Assembly (NCBI GenBank): GCA_964637035.1
Contig: CAZWTU010000087.1
Coordinates: 1-6,806, forward strand
Source: CAZMMV01 sp964637035
GTDB taxonomy: Bacteria; Bacillota; Clostridia; Tissierellales; Tissierellaceae
DNA length: 6,806 nt
Direction: 5' to 3'
Positions 1 to 6,766 of this stretch are shown here, piece after piece (positions within the stretch are counted from its first letter, which is position 1; every line of letters starts with the position of its first letter). The position numbers and the translations under genes were made by a program. The notes under the pieces are model-generated. The model saw only the letters and a program-made list of their open reading frames with translations. It searched no databases and was not told the DNA's origin.

Positions 1-7
1 CCTGTTC

Positions 8-56
8 AAAAAGAAAAAGCCTCCCAGTTAAATTTTCTAAATTCAACCTGGAGACT
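8..56 (-). terminator. Rho-independent terminator ending the operon
   Basis: On the minus strand the left arm (56 down to 39) pairs with the right arm (35 down to 18) over about 18 positions, with one mismatch and a few G-U pairs, around a 3-base loop. A tract of five Ts, a C and five Ts (17 down to 8) follows. It lies about 95 bases past the mrr stop codon, with no other gene between, so it should end the four-gene transcript. The plus-strand side has no matching long T tract, so I read it as one-directional. Confidence 0.9.
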
Positions 57-151
57 TATATTTAGTGGGAAAATCCTGAAATTAAAAATAAGATAACTTT
101 TCTAATAGAAATTTAAAACATATATAATTAGCATGAAATGGTCTAATATCT

Positions 152-1063
152 TTACTCTTCTAAAAAATAATCACTATCTATTCTTTTAATTTCATAGACT
201 ATATCTGTTGAAACACCTAAATTAAATTCAATCATATAGTTAGCCAATTGAATACCATCAATTAAAATTATTTTTTTATTTACTAAGTCCTTAGCATATT
301 GGACGGCAGATTCTGAAAAAGTTGAGGTTGTTATAAAGATACCCTTCATTGCTCCCGGAGTATCTAAAGCTCCAGAGAATTTTTGAATCTCAGGTCTACC
401 TACTATAGTATCTTTCCATCTTTTTGCCTGGATGTATATGCTGTCTAATCCTAGTCTGTCTTCGTTAATTATTCCGTCTATTCCTCCATCTTGAGTTTTA
501 CTAGTAGATTGCTTAGCTTCTTCCCTAGAGCCTCCATAACCCATTTTGATTAAAAGGTCTAGGACAATATCTTCAAATTTAAAAAAGTCAATATTTCTTA
601 GCTTTTCTAATACATCTTCTACTAAAGATGCATTTAACTCCTTCATAGATTTTTCTATAGTCTCTAAAGGTGTATCCTCCGTATCAACTTCTTCTAGATT
701 ATCTTCTGTAAAATTATCCTTTTTACCCCTATTTAAAAATTCTCTGAACTCAGGATACCGCATTAAATACTCCCTATCAACTAAATCAATATCTTCTTCT
801 AAAACCTCTAACCCTCTAGCACTAATATTGAAAATTCCTCTCTCAGGTACCTCTATTAATTTAGCTTGTTTCATATATGACTTAGCCCAACTGATTCTGT
901 CATATACTATCCTTACTCCTGATTTATGTTTCATTTTTCTATCTTCATCGGTTAAATCATAAACTTTACTTAGCTCTTCTTCTATTTTGCTATTATTATA
1001 TTCTTTTCCATCTGCAATAATTCTTAAAATAGGTAAAATCATTTCATCATATTTTGGAATCAT
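152..1063 (-). CDS. mrr: Mrr-family restriction endonuclease (winged helix + Mrr_cat)
   Basis: A 303-residue protein, close to the roughly 300 residues usual for Mrr. Residues 5-90 match the Mrr N-terminal winged-helix DNA-binding domain. An acidic linker follows (about 115-150), then the PD-(D/E)xK-type Mrr catalytic domain (about 158-290). Visible catalytic residues are the GGIDG block with D196 and the QAK block with Q212 and K214; E164 in FKFED is the likely helix-1 acid. Mrr enzymes cut DNA, classically DNA carrying foreign methylation (Type IV restriction). The ATG at 1063 has a strong GGAGGGG site 4 bases upstream, and an in-frame TAA lies directly before it, so the start is firm. It is the last gene of the operon, 122 bp after the helicase-methylase gene. 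The nuclease looks intact. Whether it acts as an independent Type IV enzyme or as a subunit of this system is not visible from the sequence. Confidence 0.93.
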   Translation of the reverse strand: MIPKYDEMILPILRIIADGKEYNNSKIEEELSKVYDLTDEDRKMKHKSGVRIVYDRISWAKSYMKQAKLIEVPERGIFNISARGLEVLEEDIDLVDREYLMRYPEFREFLNRGKKDNFTEDNLEEVDTEDTPLETIEKSMKELNASLVEDVLEKLRNIDFFKFEDIVLDLLIKMGYGGSREEAKQSTSKTQDGGIDGIINEDRLGLDSIYIQAKRWKDTIVGRPEIQKFSGALDTPGAMKGIFITTSTFSESAVQYAKDLVNKKIILIDGIQLANYMIEFNLGVSTDIVYEIKRIDSDYFLEE

Positions 1064-1185
1064 TTAACCCCTCCACTGTTTAAGTTTATAATCTAAATCC
1101 TGAAAATGTTTATTTGCCTTTAAACAATTCTTAATATTCTTATTTCTAGATCCTGAATTAAAGTTAGATAAATCATATTTGTTCT
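1064..1185 (-). other. Intergenic gap with an open frame lacking a start codon
   Basis: The 122 bp between the fusion gene's stop and the mrr ATG are open on the minus strand for about 43 codons, in the -1 frame relative to the upstream gene. The frame runs from just after a TAA inside the last codons of that gene to a TAA at 1064-1066, directly abutting the mrr ATG. The translation looks protein-like (it includes YDLSNFNSGSRNKN and HFQDLDYKLKQW), but there is no ATG, GTG or TTG start. It may be the tail of a decayed gene or chance. I see no clear hairpin terminator or convincing promoter here, so mrr is probably co-transcribed from upstream. Confidence 0.35.
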
Positions 1186-4100
1186 CTACATTTCTTTAAT
1201 ACTGCTTCTTATATGATTTTTTTCCTCATTTGTTAATTTGTATTTCATAAATAACTGATTGTCAATTTCATCCACGGCTAAATTCCAATCTATATCTGAA
1301 TCTTCATTGAAATTTTGCATTGGGATAAATCTATATGTTTTTCTTGAAGCATCATGACTTGCTTTTGCTTGACTGTGTAAATATCTAGCAAACTTTGTTT
1401 GCATATATTTAATAAGATTTCTAGCTGAATCTTTTGTTAAGTCTAAATTTCCCCCGATAACTATATATGCCTCTGTGCAAATAGAGCCTGGTTCACCAAT
1501 AAATGCATTTAAGTTATCGTCACTAAGCTCTGTACCGATGTTGTTAGCCCTAGGAACATAAACTTTCCATTTGTTAATCCAATCCTTGTTAGAAAGTATT
1601 TCTTTCATTTCTATAAAACCCTCAACTCTATTTCTACCAATACATTTTATCGGTCTTTCAAAAAAGTTTGAGTTAGTATTAAACTTACCCGTTTTTATTA
1701 TGTTTGACTCAATTCCAAATGGTTTTCTAGAAGAAACAATCTGTGATAAATTTTTATCTAAATTCTCTTTAAATACCTTTTCTATAATGTTACCTCCAAT
1801 TGAATCTCTTATGAATATATTTATATCCAGTGTTTTAAGTTTCCTTTTTCTATCTGCAATCACTTCATTGTTTTTATATGTTACTACTCGAGTTTTATCA
1901 AATTTTTTGTCTCGTTCTGTTATAAAATAGCAAACTCCACCTCTATTATTAGTCCCAGGAAACACATCTTCAGGACTAAGAAAATCATGTAATTCCCTAA
2001 TCCCTTTATCCGAAAGCATTTTTTCTCTAAAGCTATCTAATCCTTTACCCCCGGCGAACCATCTTGTTGGAATTATTAAGCTCTGATATGTAGAGCCTAA
2101 TAATTTAGCAAGCTCTACAAAATGCTGATAAATTGGTCTTGCACTTGCACCTGCCCCACCATCACTTACTTGATATGGCGGATTTCCTACTACAGCTCCA
2201 AATTTCACTCTATCATCACCTTCCCTTACATTATTACTTAATGAAATATTACTGAATTTCTTGGTCTGAGTTAACGTTGATACAATTTCTTCATAAATCA
2301 TCTCATTATTTTCCTCATTAACCAAATCATAAGCATTAAATTTTTTTGCTATGTTGTCAATGTTTAATCCTAATATTTTATAAAATTTACGTGTAAACTC
2401 ATAAGCTATGGAAGATGTTGGGATAGAGTAAATTAAATTACAAATTTCATCTTGAGAAAAATCCAGCTTATTAACCAAGTAATTATAAAAAGCTACAGCA
2501 AACTCACCAGATTTACTAGCTATATCAAGAATCTTTTTGTCATTCTCTATCATAATTTCAAAACCATCATCAGGAATAAGTCTAACCATATCTTCACAAA
2601 CTTTTGAGGGTGTAATTATCTCTGAATCAGACATTCTGTTAAATTTTTTAATAGAAGTAGTAGCTCGCTCCAGTGGTGTTAAGGAATTATCATTGGCAAG
2701 CCTAGATATATTATTTATTTTATAATCCAAGCTATTTCTCTTGAAAGGATCCATTGCACTTGCTATTAATTCTAATACATAAGAATCCAAAAATAAATTA
2801 TTAGCTATTCTTTGATTTTCTTCCTTTTCTATTGTATTTGTTATATCATCTAATGAAGTCACATGGTCATCGGTCAAAAATGCATAAAATAAAATCCTCT
2901 GATAATAGGTTAGTATTTTCTTTTCTAAGCTATTATCTTCGTCTTCCGGTGAGGTTTGTTTATTTTTTTCTAAATCCTTCTCTGTTGTTTTATCATCATC
3001 TTCTTCAACTTCTTCAAAGTCATAATCATCCCCTTCATTATAAGGCGGTTCTATTATCAATCCACCCTTTGATTCAAACTCTGCTTGTTTTTCTATTTCA
3101 TTTCTTATTTCTTCGTAATCTAAAATTGATAAATCAATGGGAAGATCTTTTACCTCATCAATAACACTTCTTTCATTATTGTATTTACTTACAGCATCTA
3201 TAATATCTGTGGCTTCTATCTCCTTTATTTTATTTTTATTCATTGTAATTATAGGAGAGATCCTAAGTTCATCTTCTATTCTTTTTCTAAGCTTAGCGTT
3301 GCCACTTTCGTCTGTGTTTACATTATAAATTAAAGATTTTTGTTCTTGCATAATAAACAATCTATGAGGATCAAAATCTACAAGGAGGGTTTGAGGTTTC
3401 ATATTTTCCTTAATTAGGTCATCAGTATTGTTTTTATCGTTACTCAAAGTCCTAATATATTGATTCTGTAATCTAAAAATAGCTTGATCATATTCTTGCG
3501 GAGAAGATGTATCTTTTAAATAAAGCATAGTGTCCCATTCTTCTACTGTGCTCCCTGTTAACATTCTATTTACGGTCAATGTAATAGTCTTTTTACCTTC
3601 ACTCTCTAATATCTTAATTGTGTCTTTAACATCTTTAGGCTTTTTATAATTTGCAGCACCTTCTACACCAGATATATTAATAATCTCATAATCATTTAAA
3701 TTCTTAAACATACCTTTGTTTTTTATAATCAATGATTCCATAGCATCACATGAAGCACAATAGGGTAATACCATTACCATATGCCTACACATATTTCCAT
3801 CTTTAATTTTTTCATAGTCTAAAAAACCAAATAAATTCTCATCTTCCTCAGTTCCATCAATTACTTTCAAAAGATCAAAAATTTCTTTTTCGTGCTTAAA
3901 TTTCTTATGTCCTTGATTATTATCATCTTTCTGAATTGAATATGGCTCGAACAAGGCAGAAAAAGCGAAACTTATCCCTAGTTTCTTTAGCTCTCTCATT
4001 TTTTTAATAGAAGATTTATTAGGAGTAAATGCAAAACGCACCATTTGTGGAAAACCATAGTATGGATTGTCCCATTCATTTACATTATCCTTCATTAAAT

Positions 4101-5268
4101 TTTCTTCATCCCATGTTTTTTGTTCCCTAACTATATCTGAAAATTGTACAAATGAAATAATGTCTTCTTTCTCAAACTCGCTTCCCATGAGAATTCTATA
4201 AGGTGTACCAGATAAATGGAGCCTAATTTTTGTCTTTAGAAATTTTAATTGTTTTTCAGCATTCTTTATTTCTACGATTTCATCATTTAGCTTTTCTATA
4301 TTTTTCAAATCCTTTGTATCATAACCTTGGTCATTGGCCCTTAGTATTGCCCCAAAAAATTCAGCCCTCGCTCCAAAATGTGTCTCATCTACAATAAGTA
4401 AATCTATCTCATTATCAAAAACCTCTTTATGCTTTTCTTTAATTTCATCACCTTGTAAATCCTGTAAAGTTAAGAATATAACAACCCGCTTATTTTTAGC
4501 TAATATCATCTTAATGGCTTCTGAGTCTAATAATAAATCCCTAGAGTCCAAAAACATATAATCTTTAAAATTTCCCGGTATTTCAACCGTCTTTTTCCAC
4601 TCATCTCGTACATCTGCCTTACCAGAAACAACTAATATAACTTTTGCATTCATTTCTAAAGCACAAGACATTGATGTAAATGATTTTCCAAATCTCATAA
4701 CAGCATACATAAGTAGGTTTGTTCTATTATTTTCTAAAGCTATTCGAAAATTTTCCACTACTTCCTGCTGATTTGGTCGCAATTCCCATGTATCTTGACG
4801 TCTATAACGGAAAGTTTCAGGAAGCTTATTATTAGAGCTATAATATGTATACTTACCAGAATTTGTTTCATAGTTTTTTTTAATATCTTCTATGGCTACT
4901 TTAATATCTTCTTTTTTTGTGTCTTTAAAAAATTCTTTGCTAAATTTATTTTTATCTAAAATACCAAGATCCTCTAAATCAGATCTTTTCAATCTATATT
5001 TAACTAAGTCTTTCTCTAGAAAGTTATGAACAGAGTGATCCCTAAAATATATACAGTCTGAGACTATAGCTTTATCTTCATATTCTTTATTTAGGTCTGG
5101 GAAAATTCTTTTCCACTCGTTTAGTCTAGTTGTTACTGCTCTATAGGTATCTCCAACTTTTATATAATTTGGTACTGTATTAGTTGAAAAAGCATATATA
5201 TGGGGCTCAACTCGTCCTATAATAATATCGTCTAAAATATCAATATTTTTTATATAACTACTATCCAT
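1186..5268 (-). CDS. GIY-YIG / DEAD-box helicase / Eco57I-type N6-adenine methyltransferase fusion
   Basis: A single 1360-residue chain with four modules. (1) Residues 20-90 are a GIY-YIG-like (T5orf172/MUG113) nuclease: IYAF 24-27, YIKVGDT 35-41, R48, and a likely metal-binding E85. (2) About 160-640 is an SF2 helicase/translocase: RPNQQE 164-169, Walker A MRFGKS 191-196, DETH 294-297, SGTP 353-356, motif V around TGST 571-574, and a divergent motif VI QAIFRLQ 595-601. An acidic, probably flexible linker spans 745-780. (3) About 880-1120 is an Eco57I-type adenine methyltransferase: ITPSKVCEDM 885-894, SAM-binding ILDIASKSGEF 913-923, catalytic NPPY 1029-1032, IIPTRWF 1065-1071. (4) About 1150-1340 is a probable target-recognition region. 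The likely role is ATP-dependent restriction plus N6-adenine methylation of one target sequence, as in Type ISP/IIG enzymes. The ATG at 5268 overlaps the previous gene by 8 bp and has AAGGGG 9 bases and TAGGA 4 bases upstream. No frameshift is seen. The domain calls are firm; the combined activity is inferred. Confidence 0.92.
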   Translation of the reverse strand: MDSSYIKNIDILDDIIIGRVEPHIYAFSTNTVPNYIKVGDTYRAVTTRLNEWKRIFPDLNKEYEDKAIVSDCIYFRDHSVHNFLEKDLVKYRLKRSDLEDLGILDKNKFSKEFFKDTKKEDIKVAIEDIKKNYETNSGKYTYYSSNNKLPETFRYRRQDTWELRPNQQEVVENFRIALENNRTNLLMYAVMRFGKSFTSMSCALEMNAKVILVVSGKADVRDEWKKTVEIPGNFKDYMFLDSRDLLLDSEAIKMILAKNKRVVIFLTLQDLQGDEIKEKHKEVFDNEIDLLIVDETHFGARAEFFGAILRANDQGYDTKDLKNIEKLNDEIVEIKNAEKQLKFLKTKIRLHLSGTPYRILMGSEFEKEDIISFVQFSDIVREQKTWDEENLMKDNVNEWDNPYYGFPQMVRFAFTPNKSSIKKMRELKKLGISFAFSALFEPYSIQKDDNNQGHKKFKHEKEIFDLLKVIDGTEEDENLFGFLDYEKIKDGNMCRHMVMVLPYCASCDAMESLIIKNKGMFKNLNDYEIINISGVEGAANYKKPKDVKDTIKILESEGKKTITLTVNRMLTGSTVEEWDTMLYLKDTSSPQEYDQAIFRLQNQYIRTLSNDKNNTDDLIKENMKPQTLLVDFDPHRLFIMQEQKSLIYNVNTDESGNAKLRKRIEDELRISPIITMNKNKIKEIEATDIIDAVSKYNNERSVIDEVKDLPIDLSILDYEEIRNEIEKQAEFESKGGLIIEPPYNEGDDYDFEEVEEDDDKTTEKDLEKNKQTSPEDEDNSLEKKILTYYQRILFYAFLTDDHVTSLDDITNTIEKEENQRIANNLFLDSYVLELIASAMDPFKRNSLDYKINNISRLANDNSLTPLERATTSIKKFNRMSDSEIITPSKVCEDMVRLIPDDGFEIMIENDKKILDIASKSGEFAVAFYNYLVNKLDFSQDEICNLIYSIPTSSIAYEFTRKFYKILGLNIDNIAKKFNAYDLVNEENNEMIYEEIVSTLTQTKKFSNISLSNNVREGDDRVKFGAVVGNPPYQVSDGGAGASARPIYQHFVELAKLLGSTYQSLIIPTRWFAGGKGLDSFREKMLSDKGIRELHDFLSPEDVFPGTNNRGGVCYFITERDKKFDKTRVVTYKNNEVIADRKRKLKTLDINIFIRDSIGGNIIEKVFKENLDKNLSQIVSSRKPFGIESNIIKTGKFNTNSNFFERPIKCIGRNRVEGFIEMKEILSNKDWINKWKVYVPRANNIGTELSDDNLNAFIGEPGSICTEAYIVIGGNLDLTKDSARNLIKYMQTKFARYLHSQAKASHDASRKTYRFIPMQNFNEDSDIDWNLAVDEIDNQLFMKYKLTNEEKNHIRSSIKEM

Positions 5269-6208
5269 CTATTCCTACCCCTTTCACCAAACTTCTAAAT
5301 TCTATAATTTTATTTGTTCGCCAGTCCTTTATTAAAGAATAATTTATGTCCTCTTTGTTAGCTGTAGAAAAAAAATCCAGTTGTTCAAAGCGTTCTTTTG
5401 TTTTTGAAAATGGGACTGTGTACGTTAAACCATCCATTTGCCATATGTTCCATGATATAATCTCAGCGATTTTTTTAAGATTATTTTTCAATGGGGATTT
5501 ATTAAGAAATTCTTTATGGTAATCAACATAAGTTGCAAGAATATTTTTCCTTGCAAGTAGCAAGCTATCTCCTTGAAAATCAAACCCATAAACCGCTTGT
5601 ATAGCTCTTTCTGCCCATTTTAACCATTCTTCTTCACCATCTACATTTTCAGACACTATCCTTAATTTTCTATCTAATTGACCTATTCTTTCAGAAATCT
5701 CAATATTTTTTCCAGTAACCGTATCATACCTGCTCACTAAATAGGGAGCTTCCCCACATGTTATCTCCAAACGTTTTTCATCTATATAGTTTCTCCAATT
5801 TTTATCACTTTCATTTGGGAAAAACACTTTATTCTTTGTCGATTTCCAGCTTTTCTGATAGCTAAGATTGAATACATTTTCCCGACCAAACCAAGCACTA
5901 TCAATTAAGTTATTTTGTTCATTACACATCCAACTTGGTGTATAGACTTCAGCCCTATCTTTTGTTCTTGAAATTTGGTTCTCTAGAGATTTTAAAGCTC
6001 GTGGTTGAATGACATCTGAATTTGTTCCAATGATTAAGTTGATTTCAATTGGAAAATGTGAGTTATATTCTTCTCCTCTATGCTCGTAATTATTTGTGGC
6101 CCAAATTATATTTTTCTTGGTTGTATTATCTAATAAGAGTATTTTCAAAATTTCTATATCACAATTTTTCTTATTTATCTCTATTTGTCCCATAATTTTA
6201 ACCTTCAT
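5261..6208 (-). CDS. Methyltransferase-like R-M protein (restriction endonuclease subunit M type), no NPPY motif
   Basis: A 315-residue protein resembling the group usually annotated as restriction endonuclease subunit M. Residues 86-104 (AEVYTPSWMCNEQNNLID) correspond to the FTP block that opens many N6-adenine methyltransferases. LEITCGEAPYLVSRYD at 147-162 corresponds to a SAM-binding motif I of the CGEAP kind. ISWNIWQMDGL (251-261) and IKDWRTNKIIEF (293-304) are further blocks I associate with this group. No NPPY/DPPY catalytic motif IV is present and the chain ends soon after, so it may bind SAM or DNA but probably does not methylate alone. It is tightly packed between the HTH gene (11-bp overlap using the first ATG) and the fusion gene (8-bp overlap), suggesting translational coupling and a shared complex. 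Start choice: the ATG at 6208 has no good ribosome site, whereas Met6 (ATG at 6193) has GAAGG 8 bases upstream, so the true start may be 6193, four bases past the HTH stop. Confidence 0.8.
   Translation of the reverse strand: MKVKIMGQIEINKKNCDIEILKILLLDNTTKKNIIWATNNYEHRGEEYNSHFPIEINLIIGTNSDVIQPRALKSLENQISRTKDRAEVYTPSWMCNEQNNLIDSAWFGRENVFNLSYQKSWKSTKNKVFFPNESDKNWRNYIDEKRLEITCGEAPYLVSRYDTVTGKNIEISERIGQLDRKLRIVSENVDGEEEWLKWAERAIQAVYGFDFQGDSLLLARKNILATYVDYHKEFLNKSPLKNNLKKIAEIISWNIWQMDGLTYTVPFSKTKERFEQLDFFSTANKEDINYSLIKDWRTNKIIEFRSLVKGVGIDG
6194..6206 (-). promoter_or_regulatory. Ribosome binding site favouring the internal start at 6193
   Basis: GAAGG at 6206-6202, read on the minus strand, stands 8 bases before the ATG at 6193, which is Met6 of the methyltransferase-like protein. 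The first ATG, at 6208, has only GAAG directly touching it. This site spans the HTH gene's stop codon, which fits translation of the second gene being coupled to the first. Confidence 0.5.
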
Positions 6209-6419
6209 CTTCTACTTTAAATGGTTGCATAGAAACCATTTCTCCAAAATCAGCCCTAAGTACTTGACCTATTCTATATAGAACATCCATTGAGACAAAT
6301 TCTCCACGTCCCATTTTTGAAATTGTAGCTGGGGCTAATCCCACCTTTTCAGCTAAATCTTTCTTATTCATATTATTATCTATAAGTAATTTCCACAAGT
6401 TATTATAATTTACCTTCAT
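6198..6419 (-). CDS. XRE/Cro-type helix-turn-helix regulator (putative R-M controller)
   Basis: A 73-residue protein made up almost entirely of one HTH_3-type domain. The helix-turn-helix covers roughly residues 19-40 (KKDLAEKVGLAPATISKMGRGE), with Ala23, Gly27 and Ile33-Ser34 at usual positions, and the remaining helices run to about 61. It lacks any extra domain, as is usual for small Cro-like repressors and R-M C proteins. The ATG at 6419 has AAGGAG 8 bases upstream, a strong site. It is first in the operon, downstream of a promoter flanked by inverted repeats, so autoregulation and timing of methylase versus nuclease expression is the natural role. The regulatory role is inferred from context; the HTH assignment is clear. 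Confidence 0.9.
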   Translation of the reverse strand: MKVNYNNLWKLLIDNNMNKKDLAEKVGLAPATISKMGRGEFVSMDVLYRIGQVLRADFGEMVSMQPFKVEDEG

Positions 6420-6435
6420 TTAAACATCTCCTTAT

Positions 6436-6449
6436 TTCATAAATATGAA
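6436..6449 (-). promoter_or_regulatory. Perfect inverted repeat between promoter and HTH gene: candidate operator
   Basis: TTCATATTTATGAA (TTCATA, two bases, TATGAA) is a perfect 14-base palindrome in the short leader, just upstream of the AAGGAG ribosome site. It shares the TTCAT/ATGAA core with the repeat over the -35, about 43 bases away, suggesting two sites for the same dimeric HTH regulator. It could also form a short AT-only hairpin in the mRNA, but that would be weak. Confidence 0.5.
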
Positions 6450-6462
6450 GTTTGTTGATACA

Positions 6463-6491
6463 ATTATAGCATACATCCTTTCACATTTAAA
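6463..6491 (-). promoter_or_regulatory. Sigma-A type promoter with extended -10, driving the operon
   Basis: On the minus strand a perfect TATAAT (-10, 6468-6463) is preceded by TGC, giving an extended -10 (TGnTATAAT). TTTAAA (6491-6486), a 4-of-6 match to the -35 consensus, lies 17 bases upstream. Transcription should begin near 6456, giving a leader of under 40 bases before the HTH gene's ATG. No other promoter this good is seen in front of the downstream genes, so this is probably the main operon promoter. Confidence 0.8.
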
Positions 6492-6498
6492 CATGAAA
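6479..6498 (-). promoter_or_regulatory. Imperfect inverted repeat over the -35: candidate operator
   Basis: The 20-base minus-strand sequence TTTCATGTTTAAATGTGAAA is a near palindrome (8 of 10 positions match between half-sites TTTCATGTTT and TTTCACATTT). Its centre coincides with the -35 hexamer, so a bound dimer would block RNA polymerase. The HTH protein encoded just downstream is the likely ligand; this is inferred from position and symmetry. Confidence 0.5.
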
Positions 6499-6604
6499 TA
6501 AGATGATATTAAGACCCTATTACTATATTACACTTCCCCCATATTTCTTGAAATTACTATAAAAGAGAAGTAAATCAAATCCTGCCCTGTCCAGTAATTA
6601 CCTA

Positions 6605-6700
6605 TCATACTGTCATTGCATTTCTTATTTCTTTACCTGTTATCCATTCCTTAAACCTTAAAGTTTTTCCTAGTTTATATCTCAAGATCAGTGCATCCAT
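6605..6700 (-). CDS. Possible small ORF of 31 aa or gene remnant
   Basis: An ATG-to-TGA frame of 31 codons, too short for standard gene calls. Its translation begins MDALILRYKLGKTLRF and continues with KEWITGKEIRNAM, a balanced mix of charged and hydrophobic residues that looks like real protein. There is no ribosome binding site before the ATG. The frame is open for five codons upstream to a TAG, and a second short frame (26 codons, 6528-6608) starts in an ATGA overlap with its stop. I do not recognise the protein. It could be a small gene or a fragment of a decayed one; no function is assigned. Confidence 0.25.
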   Translation of the reverse strand: MDALILRYKLGKTLRFKEWITGKEIRNAMTV

Positions 6701-6741
6701 TCCAATTATTTGTCTCTAACAAATCTCTACCATAACCTAAT

Positions 6742-6766
6742 GCTGAAAAGCACCGTTTCAGCTTTT
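6742..6766 (+). terminator. Possible plus-strand terminator hairpin
   Basis: GCTGAAA (6742-6748) pairs with TTTCAGC (6756-6762) around a 7-base loop and is followed by TTTT. An alternative pairing of AAAAGC (6746-6751) with GCTTTT (6761-6766) also exists. No plus-strand gene precedes it within the window, the stem is only 7 bp and the T run is short, so the terminator role is uncertain. Confidence 0.3.

Noticed and set aside
546..962. Plus-strand open frame of 138 codons opposite mrr
   Set aside because: It lies wholly antisense to a gene with clear Mrr motifs, is Ser/Leu-rich and low complexity, and is the mirror of the coding strand's codon pattern.
1080..1185. Separate promoter for mrr in the gap
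   Set aside because: TATAAA-like hexamers occur by AT richness, but none has a matching -35 at 16-18 bases, and the best one would start transcription within the ribosome site.
1186..1200. Programmed -1 frameshift extending the fusion protein into the gap frame
   Set aside because: The shift would have to happen within a few bases after an in-frame TAA, and no X XXY YYZ heptamer is present; the fusion protein's end looks natural.
1571..1930. Plus-strand open frame of 119 codons opposite the target-recognition region
   Set aside because: It is a shadow of the well-supported 1360-aa frame, with no recognisable domain.
2832..3164. Plus-strand open frame of 110 codons opposite the fusion gene
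   Set aside because: It is antisense to the acidic linker region; Leu/Phe/His-rich composition is what reverse reading of Asp/Glu/Lys codons gives. No ribosome site or known motif is seen.
6191..6419. Near repeat of the first bases of the HTH gene and the methyltransferase-like gene (ATGAAGGT then AAATTAT-like)
   Set aside because: Only about 18 bases match and only with two single-base gaps; in AT-rich DNA this is most likely chance.
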